Assembly (NCBI RefSeq): GCF_008831285.2
Contig: NC_045147.1
Span: 22,656,981 to 22,716,980 of the forward strand
From: Nymphaea colorata
Lineage: Eukaryota; Streptophyta; Magnoliopsida; Nymphaeales; Nymphaeaceae
Direction: 5' to 3'
DNA: 60,000 nucleotides
Program-made: the position numbers and the translations under genes
Part shown: one piece after another, positions 46,690 to 59,340 of the stretch
Numbering within the stretch: the stretch's first letter is position 1
Layout: the number at the start of each line of letters is the position of its first letter
The notes under the pieces: generated by a model
What the model was told of the DNA's origin: nothing
Databases searched by the model: none
Seen by the model: only the letters and a program-made list of their open reading frames with translations

Positions 46690-47160
46690 AATTTCGTGCC
46701 ATCAGGTCGTACGTGACGGGTGATGAACACTCGCGTCGCGACAAGGGCCTGAGGTTCCAAGTCGTTCTTTTCCTAACGTGGGGGGGATCACGGGGGAGCG
46801 TCCGACGTGGCCGGGGGGATGCCTCCTGCGGTTCGCACGGGGGACCGTTGATCCCGGGCTCCTGCCGTCCACGTTTGGACGGGATTTGACGGGCGGTCAA
46901 GTTTGAGGTGACGGGGCCGGGCGTCTGCTACACGTCGGCCGCCGGCAGTATCCCCCGTTGCGCATCGACCCCCGCGATTCTCGTGGGTTCTGCGACGCTT
47001 TCTCCCCTGCCGTTCTGTGAACCCCCTCAGAGCACCGCTTCGGACGCCCATGAGTCGCCACAGGAACGGCGAGCCCCGTCGTCTCCGGAAATTCGGGTCT
47101 TTCGGCGTTGCGAATCGGCTCGGATCGCATTCTCATCAATGTTTCTGGCCGATACGCATC
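46690..47160. other. CpG-rich island of unknown origin
   Basis: About 470 bases are strikingly rich in G, C and CpG (for example around 46920-46990) while both flanks are AT-rich. Several long overlapping frames exist on both strands, as expected of GC-rich DNA. None carries a recognisable motif, and their overlap argues against all being real. It ends next to a CT microsatellite and a tandem duplication. Confidence 0.6.
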
Positions 47161-47187
47161 GACTCCTATTGAGTGGTATCGTCCTTT

Positions 47188-47189
<2 letters not shown>

Positions 47190-47222
<33 letters not shown>

Positions 47223-47314
47223 TTTCCTTAGAAAAAAATCTGGCTTTCAGCAGCAGTCATCTTTCTCTCTCTCTCTCTTTCCTTAGAAAAAATCTGGCTT
47301 TCAGCAGCAGTCAG
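47190..47314. repeat. (CT)n microsatellite and tandem duplication of about 55 bp
   Basis: A CT run at 47190-47221 followed by TTCCTTAGAAAAAAATC and GGCTTTCAGCAGCAGTCA (to about 47250), then a second CT run with the same following segment to about 47312. Confidence 0.9.
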
Positions 47315-47319
47315 TAGTC

Positions 47320-50300
47320 CGATACAATGCGTAACGTGATAGATGATAGGCCTGTTGCATCAGAGCTGTATAGATTTTCTAAACGATCCAGCGATCGGAT
47401 CGTGCATCTTTCGGTGCATCCCCACAAAGCCCGAGGTGCATCAAAATTGGATCCTGCATCTAGGGCCTGGAGGGTCCTCTTGTTAGGGGTTGAAGCAGTA
47501 AGCAGAACGAATTGAAATGTGAAAAGTACAGTGAAAACCCATTATCATGCGTTGAAAGTAGCAATAAATAGTATGGATTGCCCACTATTCTAGCTTCTAA
47601 TAAATTGATGTGGTACTACATCAGAGGTAGTCTGTTATGTTTTAGTAGGAAAGAAAACGTCATAAGATCAAAATTGGTACGCCTTATCTAGTCCATCAAA
47701 TCTTTCACCGGGGCCGCAATCAGTAACTCAAAGTCGACATGACCCATTCAACCCGGGCTTCGCTCATAATTGAATTACAACTCATACATCAAGCTCAGGC
47801 ACTATACCAGCAAATGAATGACTAATTGCCCCATCGTCACTCAAGTATGCTCCATTAAAGTAGTGTATATATATATATATATATATATATTCTTTTGTCT
47901 TTCTTTTACAAATTAGTGTTTGTTGCTCAGGTTGGTTTCGTGCACTTTCGTCAAAGGCGTCAAAAATTTCAAATCCTGTTGCATGTCCAAGGTTAAGCAA
48001 AGGCTTTTAATGTTAAGCCCAGCTCCACAAAACCTTTTTAACTCCCACCCTATCGGCACAAGAAGGGTCAATATTCATGCCACCTGACACTGCCTACCAG
48101 TTATTGGACCGGAATCCGCCAAACCCCTTGCCACTTTTAACCAATGACTGGCTACCTACTTGCTATTGGACTGGAACACGCTAAACACCTGGAGAATGAG
48201 AAACCTTGAACCCAGCTTAAGTGCAGGTCGTAATATTGTCAAAAGCAAAAGGGTAGGATATTACCACCTATGTTTTTTCAGGAAATTGTGTACATCTTTT
48301 TCTTTTGCATGCAAAATAATTTTCTAATAACACTGGTTTTGGTTCAAGTTATACATCAAACTAAATCTAAATCCGTTTAATCAGATTTCAAAATCTAGAC
48401 CGTATTTCTGTAAACAACCAGCATTACATCGGTTGTTTTAGCTAATTAACGGTAAAGGAGTATTTTATGTCATTTAAAATGAAGAGCAGCAATTCCATTT
48501 AACAGGAGAGATAAATACTTTAGGAATAACTTTTGAAATAAATTTTTTTGGCCTCACAGCTGCTTGATTTGGGGAGCAATTCTTATCATTCACTGTAATC
48601 AAAGCCTATATACATGAAATGGTTTACCACTATCGACCCAATAGATGCCTTCCATGGGACAACCCATGTTAAATCTCTTCCATGGGACAACCCATGTTAA
48701 ATCTCTTCTCTCTTTTTTTTTCTTATCAGTTTCAAGTTATTCAGCCATATGACCATATACAGGAAATCCAACCGTATGGTCTTCTGGTTTTGATTTTATC
48801 CCAACCCGTTTAAATTAAATTTATCTAACACGCATAACATTAAGCAATTATTGATTACTAAACTAATGATGGTTTCATGAATTTACATCTTTATAATTTT
48901 CAAGTTATACCCAAAAGTTAAAACAAACTTATCTATTCTCCTTCAAACAACCTAGGGCCAATTTCCTTTTGAGCCATCTTCTTCCATCTTAAACTCGGAA
49001 AAATGTGAGAGTACCACATGTTTGATAGTTATAAGTAAAAATGAGGCCTACAAGTGGAAAGTCGGAAATATGACACCCATATTTGAATTATCGCCACAAG
49101 TGGTTCACACACGATCAGAGATCGATCGTGAAACGGAAGTTTTCCCCCAAACTATGGATCTTTTTTTTTTAAAAAAAAAAGAAAACTTCCGAAGGTCAGC
49201 ATCTACTTCTGTACGCAAGAGCCCCGTCCACTTACCTAAATTTAGGACATTCAATTTCAAAATTACCATTCTGAAATTTCCCCTTTGAAAGAAGTTGTCT
49301 GTCTATATCCTTTAGACATGACTTTACTAGCTAACAACATTTTTCCTTCTCCAGTATTTCTATTTTTAGAAAATATTCTCCAAACATATCCCTGAAATTA
49401 ACAATGGTGTTCTTTCTTAATTCTTGGAATCAGCAATGGGATTGGCATATTCTTACCTGATTATGCCAGGAGATGCAGATAGATTACTGACCTACTGAGC
49501 TCCTTCCACTTAAATGTCTTGAGCTGATCAATTTAACCTGTCAGATGAACTCTGATTAACAAAAAACCGTTCATGATTTTGAGTAAAATCTTTTGGATTA
49601 AGCAGAAGCATATGGAAATGACAGTCGTTTGGCAGCAGAAGCACCTAAAGGATTCGTTTCTTTTCTTTTCATGTTCAAGTAAGAACAAGTTTTGTTGATG
49701 GCCGTACGTACTAAATCGATATCTATTAAAAATTATGTATGAATTTACTAGCAAATCATAGTAAATTATTTATCCCTGCAAGAAATGAATGCAGTATTGG
49801 TGCTTCTGTATATTAATGCATAAGGCTCCAATCAATTAATGCCGGCCGAAACTCAGACGCAAAGAACTCTATCCATAACTACAACTAGGTCCGAAACGCA
49901 AATCATATGAGCTAGTAGATCTCGAGAATATACCTTCAGCAAAAGACCGTGTACATAATACATGTTTGTAGGTGTTTCATCTACAGAGATGAAAATGACT
50001 GATTGGAACTTAAAAGGATGAGACTGAGGTCTGTCATTCTCAAACCCGTGACAAGCTATATAGAGCTGAGATCAATATGGCCTTTCCATACATCCCTTTC
50101 CCTTTACCTACTACGTATTGTATAGTTTCACCACATATATATGAAGCTACTGTATATTGCTCATCGTCCACTTTAACATGCTCCAATGTTATAAAGCTAA
50201 CTAATTGACGTATGAATCCCACTTGTTTTCTACTCAAGTTCTAATTGAGATCATCACTTAACACACACACACACACACACATAAAAGAGAGAGAGAGAGA

Positions 50301-53300
50301 GAGAGAGATTACCAGATTTCAAATATGCAGCCTCTCCCCAACTCGATTGGAAGCAAAGTACCTGATTTCTAGCCAAACCTGAATTTCACATCGTTGGCTT
50401 ACCATGGCCAGCAGCTTATCGTAACTATATACGCAATAACAGTGGTTTGTATATTACTTGAAAAACATCTCTTTGTCATTTTATTTAGTTAATTTGTTTC
50501 CACTTTTCAAGGGCACTCATGCCATTATAGTACAAAATAAAAGAAGCGGTTTGTAGGAGCTGCTTGGCAACAACAGGAGGTTGCTGTGCCATGTACTGTT
50601 TCCATATATCTGCCCTAAAACATGGGGCGGAATTATGGTACACTTTTTAAAGTGTTCTGTATATCTGACCCAAAAATTAAGGCAGGTTCATTTGAAGGGA
50701 GCAATCTGAAATGCTTCATTAAACAGCAAAGATGAATTCACCAATAGCCATATCATAGGGAATCAATCCTCCAAAAAAGCTATAAAGAAAGGGTGAATTG
50801 TTAATCAAGACTGCAAATTCAGCCACATGCTTGATGCAAATAAAGTTGGTCCGCACCTTGACCTAAACACTTTTTGTTAGATAATTTTGTTCATGAGGAA
50901 AGCATGAAATGTACGTTAAAGAATACTGCGCCATTTTGCTGTACTAGACTCGTCATATAAGGTTTTAAATGGGCCAAATCTGGCCCAAGATTTTCAGTAC
51001 TTCTGCTTGAGCCAGATTCGACTCTGCCACTTTCAGTATTTCTAATTGAACCCATTTGGGACTAGAGTGCTAACCCATGGTGTATATGTTTTAAGATAGG
51101 TTTTCTAATAAAGCTTGTATTTGAATGACACCTTAAGAATTCACATTTTGTGTAAACCGAGCTTTTTAACCAGTCTTTGAAATCTGTTTTGCATTTATGG
51201 GTGACAAGATAAAAATCAGGTTTTCACTTTTTGATGGACCACAAAAATGAATTGATATTTAAAAATATAGTTCCATGTGAAAAACTTGGAAGAACCCGTT
51301 TTCTTCGGACCAGAGGCGGAGACGCATCTATCTGCCCACACCAGATCCTCAAGATTTTTTAATTTTTAACTAATATTTTTAAATATGGTTTGTTACGTAT
51401 ATGAGTACCTCTTCAGATATTAAGATTTGCAAAGGGTGTTCTCTCCAAAAAAGAATTTCTACCTTGGCCACTGCTTGAGACCCTTTTGAAAAATGGGTTT
51501 TGTTACTCAAACACACCTAAAACGGTGTTCCTTTTATGTTGTCATCCAAACAGCCTCGTATGCTTCAATCTTCTTGCATGCGAAGCAGTCCCTTTATTGC
51601 ATGAATTTGATCACAAAGAATACACATTTGAAGTATTGAGCTATAAATAGTGAACCATTCGACTCAGCCGGCCCAACATTATTGCATACCCTCAAAGGCA
51701 GACTCGCACTCAGAGAAAGACCAAATAGGGTAAATTAAGGACACGCGGTGGATGGGGGCTCCATGTGATGTTAAATAGGTTGTCGCTTGGCCTTTTCTCA
51801 ACACGGTGGTCAGAATCGAAATTGACAGAACGTGATAGAGGCGGTAGTTGGTCACCTAGTAAGAGGAACAAAAACTGAGCCCGAATTGTCTACGACAATC
51901 AACAGCCTAGAATCTAGGTAACTCATGCCATGTAGGAAGCTTGTCGCACAAGTGAATGAACGAGGACATCTCTGAACAGTGCCGGGGTACTTGGACAATG
52001 TGACTCATCCATTATCTTCTGTTCCGCGTCAACACCAAAGCACTAGTTCCAACAGTGGAAAATGGTCAGCAGCAAGCAGCAGCAAGGATAAGCTAGAATA
52101 AAGAAGAGAGGCTGAGACAACTCCCTCAAGGACAAGGGACATGGATTGGTAGTGTCGAAGTAGACTACTCATTTTTGGCACTGGGCGGTGGTTATGACAA
52201 GCCATAAGATGTATGTGTGCATAACCATATTTGAGAGTTTAGTCGTCGTTGATTATCATGCATAATTATCGAAATATACACGAGAAACATTAAGAAAGTG
52301 GAAATGACGAAGCGAATGCTATGGATACCATACCGCTGTGAAGCAAAATACGTCCATGAAACAATTTCCTAAACAGACATAAATATTATGCGGAAAGTGA
52401 TGGAATGTTAATGCAAACAAATAAAATGCAGCATGAAGATGGGTAAGAAGGGACATGGGGAAAACAAGGAATACTTGTAACATAAAATTGTCATTATATA
52501 CTAATACGAAAGCATAAAAGAGATGATGAAATACAGGGTTAAAGACGATGAAAATAAAACGAAAACTTACCAAGTAGCTACCACTTAAACTGAGATCTGA
52601 TTCTACATTATAAAGGAGGGGAACATCCGACAAATATGAAATAAAGTTCCATCTTTAGGTAGGAAGGAAGGGGCACCCAACGGATGCTTTCTTTTGCAAG
52701 AAGAAGATTTTGATTACTAAAGTTTAATCTAAAACCTCATGGTAAAGGCGTTGTGCCTCTATTAACGGAAATTTAATTTTATTGAAAAACGAATCAGAAT
52801 TTAGTGATCCAACATATTAAAATTCAAGAGTATTTCATTTAAACCCTTCACCAATCACCATACCACACTTAAACGATGTAAAGGACAAGATTATCTCTAA
52901 AAGCCAGCTAAGTTTTGGTTGTGTATCGACCGATTCAGACGTGCTCATTTTTTAATAGAATCATAAACAATAACAACAAATTCTATATTGTAAAGTAAAC
53001 AAATTATTTTAAATGATGTGGCGCAGCCGTCGTAGTTGCAGGCCAATCGTCCAAAATAATTTGGTCCTGCTTCCAACTTTTCTTTTATATGTTTAATTCC
53101 GACACTTAAATAAGAAATTCCAAAAATTTACATGTTTTGATTATCTTTTAAGAAATTAAGCTTACTGCTTGTAAAATATTGCTCGTCATCAAACATAAAC
53201 CCTCCTCACTCCTCAGCCCAAAAGCCACTCCCTTTTCCACACCTCCATTCATATTAAATACTCGGATCCCAATCACGTTCGAGAATCTCTGGTCAGACCT

Positions 53301-53970
53301 CACTCCTCAGACTTCACATCGAAGGAAATCAGATGGCCCACAAACATGTAACACAGAATCGCAACACGACAAGACAGTGGCGATTGCTCGTCCGTCAAGT
53401 GTGACCCCAAAGCACAAGGCAGAGAAAGCCAAATAATGTGAATTGGTTGTTATGATAGAAGAAATATTAATGGGCTATCAATGGGTTAGGTCCATGTCAA
53501 ATTAACATTTCCCCTATCCTCCGAAATAACAAGCCTATAGGTTTTGCTACCTGACAGTGACAACATTATGTCATATCGACAAAAAGGAAACCCTAAAGGC
53601 ATTTCTTTGTGCAACCAAAAGAGATACCACCTAGGTTAGGTGAGGCGCAAATAGAAATCATATACTGAGACCCGCCTCGCCACGCCAATCACTCGCCAGT
53701 TTTCATGCGACCCGAACTGTACCGAGATCAGTTTTTCACAGCCGCAGTTCAGCAGTTCGATTGCAATTTGGATTCCTATTCAACAAAACCTTGCCAAAAT
53801 CTTTTTCTTTCCGCTGGTAAGCTGACGTTAGACAAATTCTTCCCAGGCTATGCCCCAAAGACGTCACTGCGTTTCGAACTCCTCACCTGCCCCATAGGGA
53901 TCTCAAGTCCGACCCCCCATCAAATTGAACAGAGATGATGATGCTACTAACAGCTTGTGATTTACTATAT
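47320..53970. other. Intergenic stretch without recognisable gene
   Basis: Only short frames, none similar to known proteins. Contains AT (47865-47890), AC (50261-50281) and GA (50286-50308) microsatellites and a 28-bp tandem duplication at 48649-48704. The remainder is AT-rich. Confidence 0.6.
48649..48704. repeat. 28-bp tandem duplication with internal palindrome
   Basis: CTTCCATGGGACAACCCATG plus TTAAATCT is present twice in perfect succession (48649-48676, 48677-48704). Each unit contains the inverted repeat CATGGGACAACCCATG. Confidence 0.95.
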
Positions 53971-54379
53971 CTGATGAAATGGGCCTCAGGAACATCCTAT
54001 GCCAAAGGACGTTCTTAAAACAATCACGTATTTGTGTATTAGTGGAGACACGGTTAGCAAACTCAGAGTCTCAAGGAATTTGTAAAATCCTAAAGATGGT
54101 TAGTAGTAAACTGGTGTTAGATCGAGCTAAACTGCATCTGAACAAGTACAAAGAAAACTTGGTTCAATCAGCCAAGTTTTATCAATGTCTAGGTCGAGTC
54201 AACTGCCTTTTACTTCTAGATGCTTTGTCGAGCAATCATTTAAGGTGAGTGCATATTGCGCATCTTCGGAGACAAGGACCAGAACGACCACTCAAGCTAC
54301 GTAATGCTTCCCAGGACTGGGCGTTGCCTAGTTGATAACCTGTTATTTTGATCCCCCTTACTACTAGAATGAGTTGGCA

Positions 54380-54575
54380 AGGACGTGATTTTGGTAAGCG
54401 GTGGTTCAGACCCAGTCATTGCAACCTCATTGGAGAAGTAACCGCTTGGCCCCAAGTTATGGCCTCAATTTCTTTCAGAGGTGAACTCGGTTGTAGCCGC
54501 TATGAACCCTTTCTGAGGAGCCCCCTCCTAAAGTTACGGGACTGTTTTGCCTTCGTTAGAAGAACAGGTGCCTGT
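54380..54575 (-). pseudogene. Probable nuclear fragment of an organellar large-subunit rRNA gene
   Basis: Read on the minus strand it contains GGCAAAACAGTCCCGTAACT followed by TTAGGAGG, resembling the bacterial-type 23S segment GGCAAAATGGCCCCGTAACTTCGGGAG. Downstream are GGTTGCAATGACTGGGTCTG and CGCTTACCAAAATCACG, resembling the plastid/mitochondrial GCAGTGACCAGGC and TGTTTACCAAAAACACAGG. The order and orientation agree with the corresponding part of 23S/26S rRNA. Mismatches show decay. Mitochondrial or plastid origin cannot be decided here. Confidence 0.55.
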
Positions 54576-54639
54576 TATTTTGCATGGTCAATCCACCCGG
54601 GCACTTGCCGTTTAGAAAGAAAGACTACATAGTTATGGT

Positions 54640-56512
54640 ACAGACAATATACATCTAAGTGCAATGTTGTAAAAAATCGGATCATAAATCAAATTTGGGA
54701 AGCTGCCGATCTGGTAAAGTAGTCAATTTCCCAAGTCGGTCCCGTCATACAGGACGAACTCCACATCACAAGCTAAGATATGGCGGACGCAGAAAGGATT
54801 AACCCTGACTTTATGGCAAGACACAAGTCATATCAGCTTTTGACAAGGATGGACAACGAGAAAAAACGCTAAAGAAAATTTAGGCCTGATTGATAGCCTG
54901 CACCAGAGATTACCGACCACTTCGTCAATGACTTGACTCGATTCATTTCTAAAAATCTCCTCAACAACCAAGACTTGGCAATTACAGTCGGATTTAAGGC
55001 AATAAGTATGGGATGAGACTTGCATGCAATGATCATGAAGGCCATGGCACATCCAATACAGCAGGTCTGTCATGATTCGAAGACCATGCTACATGCAAGG
55101 AGAGAACCTCAACAGATAACGCAACTATATCACGGAAAATAGTTGCGGTCAGATAGTGCTGTAAATGTAAAATCTCTTTACTTGAACGGTGGCAAAAGAA
55201 CATTGTAACAACTCCTTACCATAAGAAGCAATACCGATTCTAAAAAACTGATATGTAATGAAGCATTGCACGCACTATTGCTCTCAAGGTTGATAGTAGT
55301 GGCCTTCCGTAAACGAAGGTTAATATTTCAGTGACACAAGTTTATTCTTTTCTCAACAAGGTGATGATCGGAATTAGGAAGCCTCATCCATGGTAAAAAC
55401 TAGACTGGCTAGCTATCACTGTTTTCTCCTAAATCCTCCATGATTCCCTTTTCATAGTACTTCCTACCAGCCGGTTACGAGCCCACTCTGACCAGGAAAA
55501 CCCTTTATTGCTCACTAAAAACTTCTTCACAGCAGTCCAGAGTTGTTGCAGCATTTGGAAGATGAAGCGCGTATTTCATGGAGGTCGATGCCTTCCTTTC
55601 AAAGAAGCAAGAAGCAAGCAATAGCCAACCATCTAAGTAAAGGCTTCATTTTTCTCATATTCCCTGTCGATAACCACCCGCAGCTTCGAGATGTTACCCA
55701 CGGAACCCCACCTTTTCTGCCCCTCGACAAACAATGGCCATCTAGGTCACGGAACCCCACCTTTTCTGCCCCTCGACAATGGCCATCTAGGTCCGAAGGC
55801 CCTCTCGCCTAATCCTTCTAAAGGCCTCGTAACATGGCCAAAAACGCCGACCAGCCCCCTTCTCTTCCCCCAAGTCGTCCGTCTCCACCCTTGTAGTGCC
55901 AAGGGAACATTCTTGTTCGGTTCACAAGGAACGTAAAAAAGCATAAAAAGGGGAACCCTTTTCCTTTTTAAGAGGCACATCGAAAACAAAGCCAAGATGG
56001 CGAGTCTCGCCCACCAAGCTAATTTTAACTAGCCATATGCTTTGTAATAAAAGAGACATTCGCATATTATAACATGGTGCAATTTGATTAACATTTCTTA
56101 CTTGTCACCCTACTTAATTCAATTTAATCTATTCTCAAAAGACAGTTAAATGGTAAAACCTACAACTAGTGAAGTTTAAATGTGGAGATAACGCAATCCT
56201 TTCCGTTGTGTCTCTTCATTAATGCAACCTAAGATGCTTCGCATCAATTCGAATATTATTTAACTATATTCGATATATGTAAATATAAAAAAAATAAAAT
56301 TTATTATATACACTACAACATGATGAAACAAACATACACTACTGAAGTTTTATATAATGAGAATATATGACCATTTATTTTATAGAATTAAATTTAAAAA
56401 AAATGTCATCTCATTCAGACCATTGAGATAACTCGCCCAAGTTAGCTAGGTGGATAGTAATCAATCTCATATTCATCAGTCCCGAGCTTGCCACCCTGAA
56501 TCTTGATAGTAC
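54640..56512. other. Intergenic stretch without recognisable gene
   Basis: No assignable frame. It includes the tandem duplication at 55700-55793 and AT-rich sequence after 56030. Confidence 0.55.
55700..55793. repeat. About 49-bp tandem duplication
   Basis: ACGGAACCCCACCTTTTCTG and following CCCCTCGACA...AATGGCCATCTAGGTC occur at 55700-55748 and 55749-55793. The second copy lacks four bases. Confidence 0.9.
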
Positions 56513-58161
56513 TGCAGAAGGTAAATGTAAATTGACCTTCAGGTTCGGAGCTTAAGAAGACATTTCTCAGGGCCTAATAGTAGACATGCGGGCTTATCGT
56601 AACATATTTTTTTCCATGTCATTTTGCGACAAGGATCTAATGGAAGTTGACAGCAATGCAAATCAGCAAGTTCTTTTGATGACAAACCGGACAAGGACAT
56701 CAAAATTATCCATAACGGAAAGGTGTTTGTTGTAACTGATATTCATGATCTAAGTGAGGATATCAGAATGATACTTGATCACAAGAGAACTACTGAAAGA
56801 TTGAATGCTTTTATATGTATAGGAAATCAAAATTTGCAAAATAAGGATAAAGGCTGAAACTATCTTCCTGCCTTTTATGAGTCATGGTGCATGATGTAAC
56901 CAATTGTATGACTTGTATATATGTCCTTGTTTTTTTACTTTAAATAGAGTGGTGTATAAGATTTTTAGACCCCCTAAGGTCAATAACAAAGTTCACCTTA
57001 TTTCTTACAACTGTTGCATCTTTACATTAACCTTCAACATTGAATGAGTCCAATTTTGTTCTCTCGAGCTGATGCAATGGAAATCTTTATTGTTGGATGC
57101 ATGCCTTAACTCCTATGAGAGTCAAGATATGATCGGGCTGTCCAAATGACGGAACTCCTGCACCTCCTAAGCATACCCTTCATAGAAATTATGCTTCTTG
57201 TAGCAAGCCTTCATCCATCCCTTCCTAACGTGGAGAAGACCTCTTTCTTGAAGGAACGGATTGCTGGGACACTATCATAAATCGTCTTTGTCCATATTAT
57301 TGGTGTCTCACTCATTCTGTGTGAAGAGGACTTAAGAATAATTTTACATTAAAAAAACGAGAAGTTGATCAACTTATATGCCCTACTATCAAATTTACTG
57401 GTTTTTAGCCATTTTTATAATATGAACCATCGCTGGCCAAGTAATAGGTTAAAATTGGTTAAAAATCCATCAAACCAAACACTTTGACTAATTTTGAGAT
57501 GAGCTGTCATAATTAGTATAAAAGCCACGTCTAACACTCCTGTTCTATATAGGCGAACTTGTGTACCTCAAAGGGAGTGGATTCCAATACCCTGTGTATG
57601 TGAACAAGATTTAAGAATAGTTTTTATTTCAAATTGTTTGCAAAGAATCTTAAATATACAAACTTCCGAGTTTTTGGATGTCATTGTTTTCCTTATCTTA
57701 GAAATAGAAATACATTTAACCCCAAGTCAACCCCTCGTGTGTGCATTGTTTGTAATTTGTACTACTCAGCATAAAGGCCCCACCAATAGATATCCAATGC
57801 GATTTTTCTTCCATCTAAGGTTGAAGGCACTAAAAATTTTCAAGGATGCTGGGATCTCCAAATCTGACTCATGCTACAGAACAGCTTTTAACATTAGAGC
57901 GAAATAATGAACAACAATCTAACTATGAAGGGTCTATAGATCCAGCATTGGATGTTTCACATCATGACATAGGTATGAGCAATGCCCTTGCTATTGAAGG
58001 CAGTCCTCAGCAAGAGAATGAAGTTATTCATGAAAAAATTCCACTTGAAAGAACTCTGCCTAACATGTCGAACTCAAGCGAAGGCAAGTATCAAGAAACT
58101 GAATACAATCTATATTCTGCCAAAAGATTATGGTTAGGATGTTCCATAGGAACAAAAAAAT

Positions 58162-58650
58162 GTTAGAGAGGCCCTTAACCACCCTAGCTGAAAACAGGCT
58201 GTGAATGATGAAATCTCATCTCTCCTTGAGAGAAAATGGAACTTGTATCTTTTCAACATAAGATGAATTTGATTGAGTTAAGTGGATCTCTTGATGAAAT
58301 TAAAAGGCTCAGTAGGTAGATTGGCATATAACCTAATAGAGGGAATAGACATTTGAGAAACTTTTTCTCCTTTTGTGCAACTTGCAAGTATTTAACTTCT
58401 TTATTGCCCCTGTTAAATATCTGGAGATACATCATCTTGATGTCAAAAAATACTCTTCACGTGGTTTTTATTAATGAATATATTTACATGCATAACTTCC
58501 AAGCTTCCTTCATAAAGAGCATCCAACTCATGCTTGTAAACTCAAGTGTGCTCTATATGGGCGCAAACAGGTTCTCAGTACGTGGCTTGAGCAATTGAGC
58601 AGTTTCCTTCTTGAGTACAATTTCATTAATAGTGTGGCAATCTTTCTATG
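58162..58650 (+). pseudogene. Copia reverse-transcriptase remnant
   Basis: Starts with the typical RVT_2 entry V-R-E-A-L-N-H-P, broken by a TGA at 58189-58191 where the family has Trp. It continues K-Q-A-V-N-D-E-I. Farther on are H-L-D-V-K-K (about 58430), K-E-H-P-T-H-A-C-K-L-K-C-A-L-Y-G-R-K-Q (about 58510-58570) and W-L-E-Q-L-S-S-F. Several frameshifts and stops intervene. Confidence 0.75.
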
Positions 58651-59099
58651 TTTACATATCACCAGTCTCTAAAATTTTCACTTTAATGGTATACCATTGA
58701 TGTTATAGCTCTGGTAGGCAGTTATAATGGCTTCATTAAACTTTCATTCAACATTTACAAAAGCCTTCCCATCAAATGCTTAGGCAAACTTCATTGTTTC
58801 TTTGGGATTGAACTCTCTTTCACCAAAATCGCATGCTTCTTTGTTAAACAAAATATTCAAAGGATATTCATGACAAAGTTTTATTTTATGAGAACAAGCC
58901 AATGATCACACTTATTATTTGTAAAAGTAGAAAATTTAGATGATCCAACCCTTTATAGAAGAATGGTTGGATTTTTGGATTTTTTAATATCTCAATATTA
59001 CTCGTCCAGAGGTTCCTTTTGCAATAAATTATGTGAACCAATTTATGCATGAAGCAAAGGATAGACATTTTTTATACAGAGACATTCGATAAACTTGGA

Positions 59100-59340
59100 A
59101 CGATACAGAGAAGTGAAGAGGATTTTTGAGGTATATCAAAAGGAGTTTTGATCTTGGTCGTTACATATCTAGTCATAGAACACCAGATTTATGTCTTCTA
59201 TGGTGCTGATTGGGATGGGCGCCCAATCACAAGACACTCTGCAAATAGGTTTTGCACAAAGCAACTGTATATATTGGAGTGCTAAGAAACAAGCCATTGT
59301 CACCACTTAAAAGAGTTATGAATTCCTATTCTACAAGCCC
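59100..59340 (+). pseudogene. Copia RNase H remnant
   Basis: Shows G-A-D-W-D-G-R-P followed, after a frameshift, by Y-W-S-A-K-K-Q-A-I-V, matching the D-A-D-W-A-G and I-S-W-S-A-K-K-Q landmarks of copia RNase H. Not translatable as a whole. Confidence 0.7.

Noticed and set aside
46652-47231. Several overlapping frames on both strands of the CpG island
   Set aside because: GC-rich sequence lowers stop frequency. The frames overlap each other on opposite strands and contain no recognisable motif.
53179-53938. Two frames of 77-85 codons in moderately GC-rich sequence
   Set aside because: Pro/Ser/Thr-rich but without any family motif or consistent exon structure.
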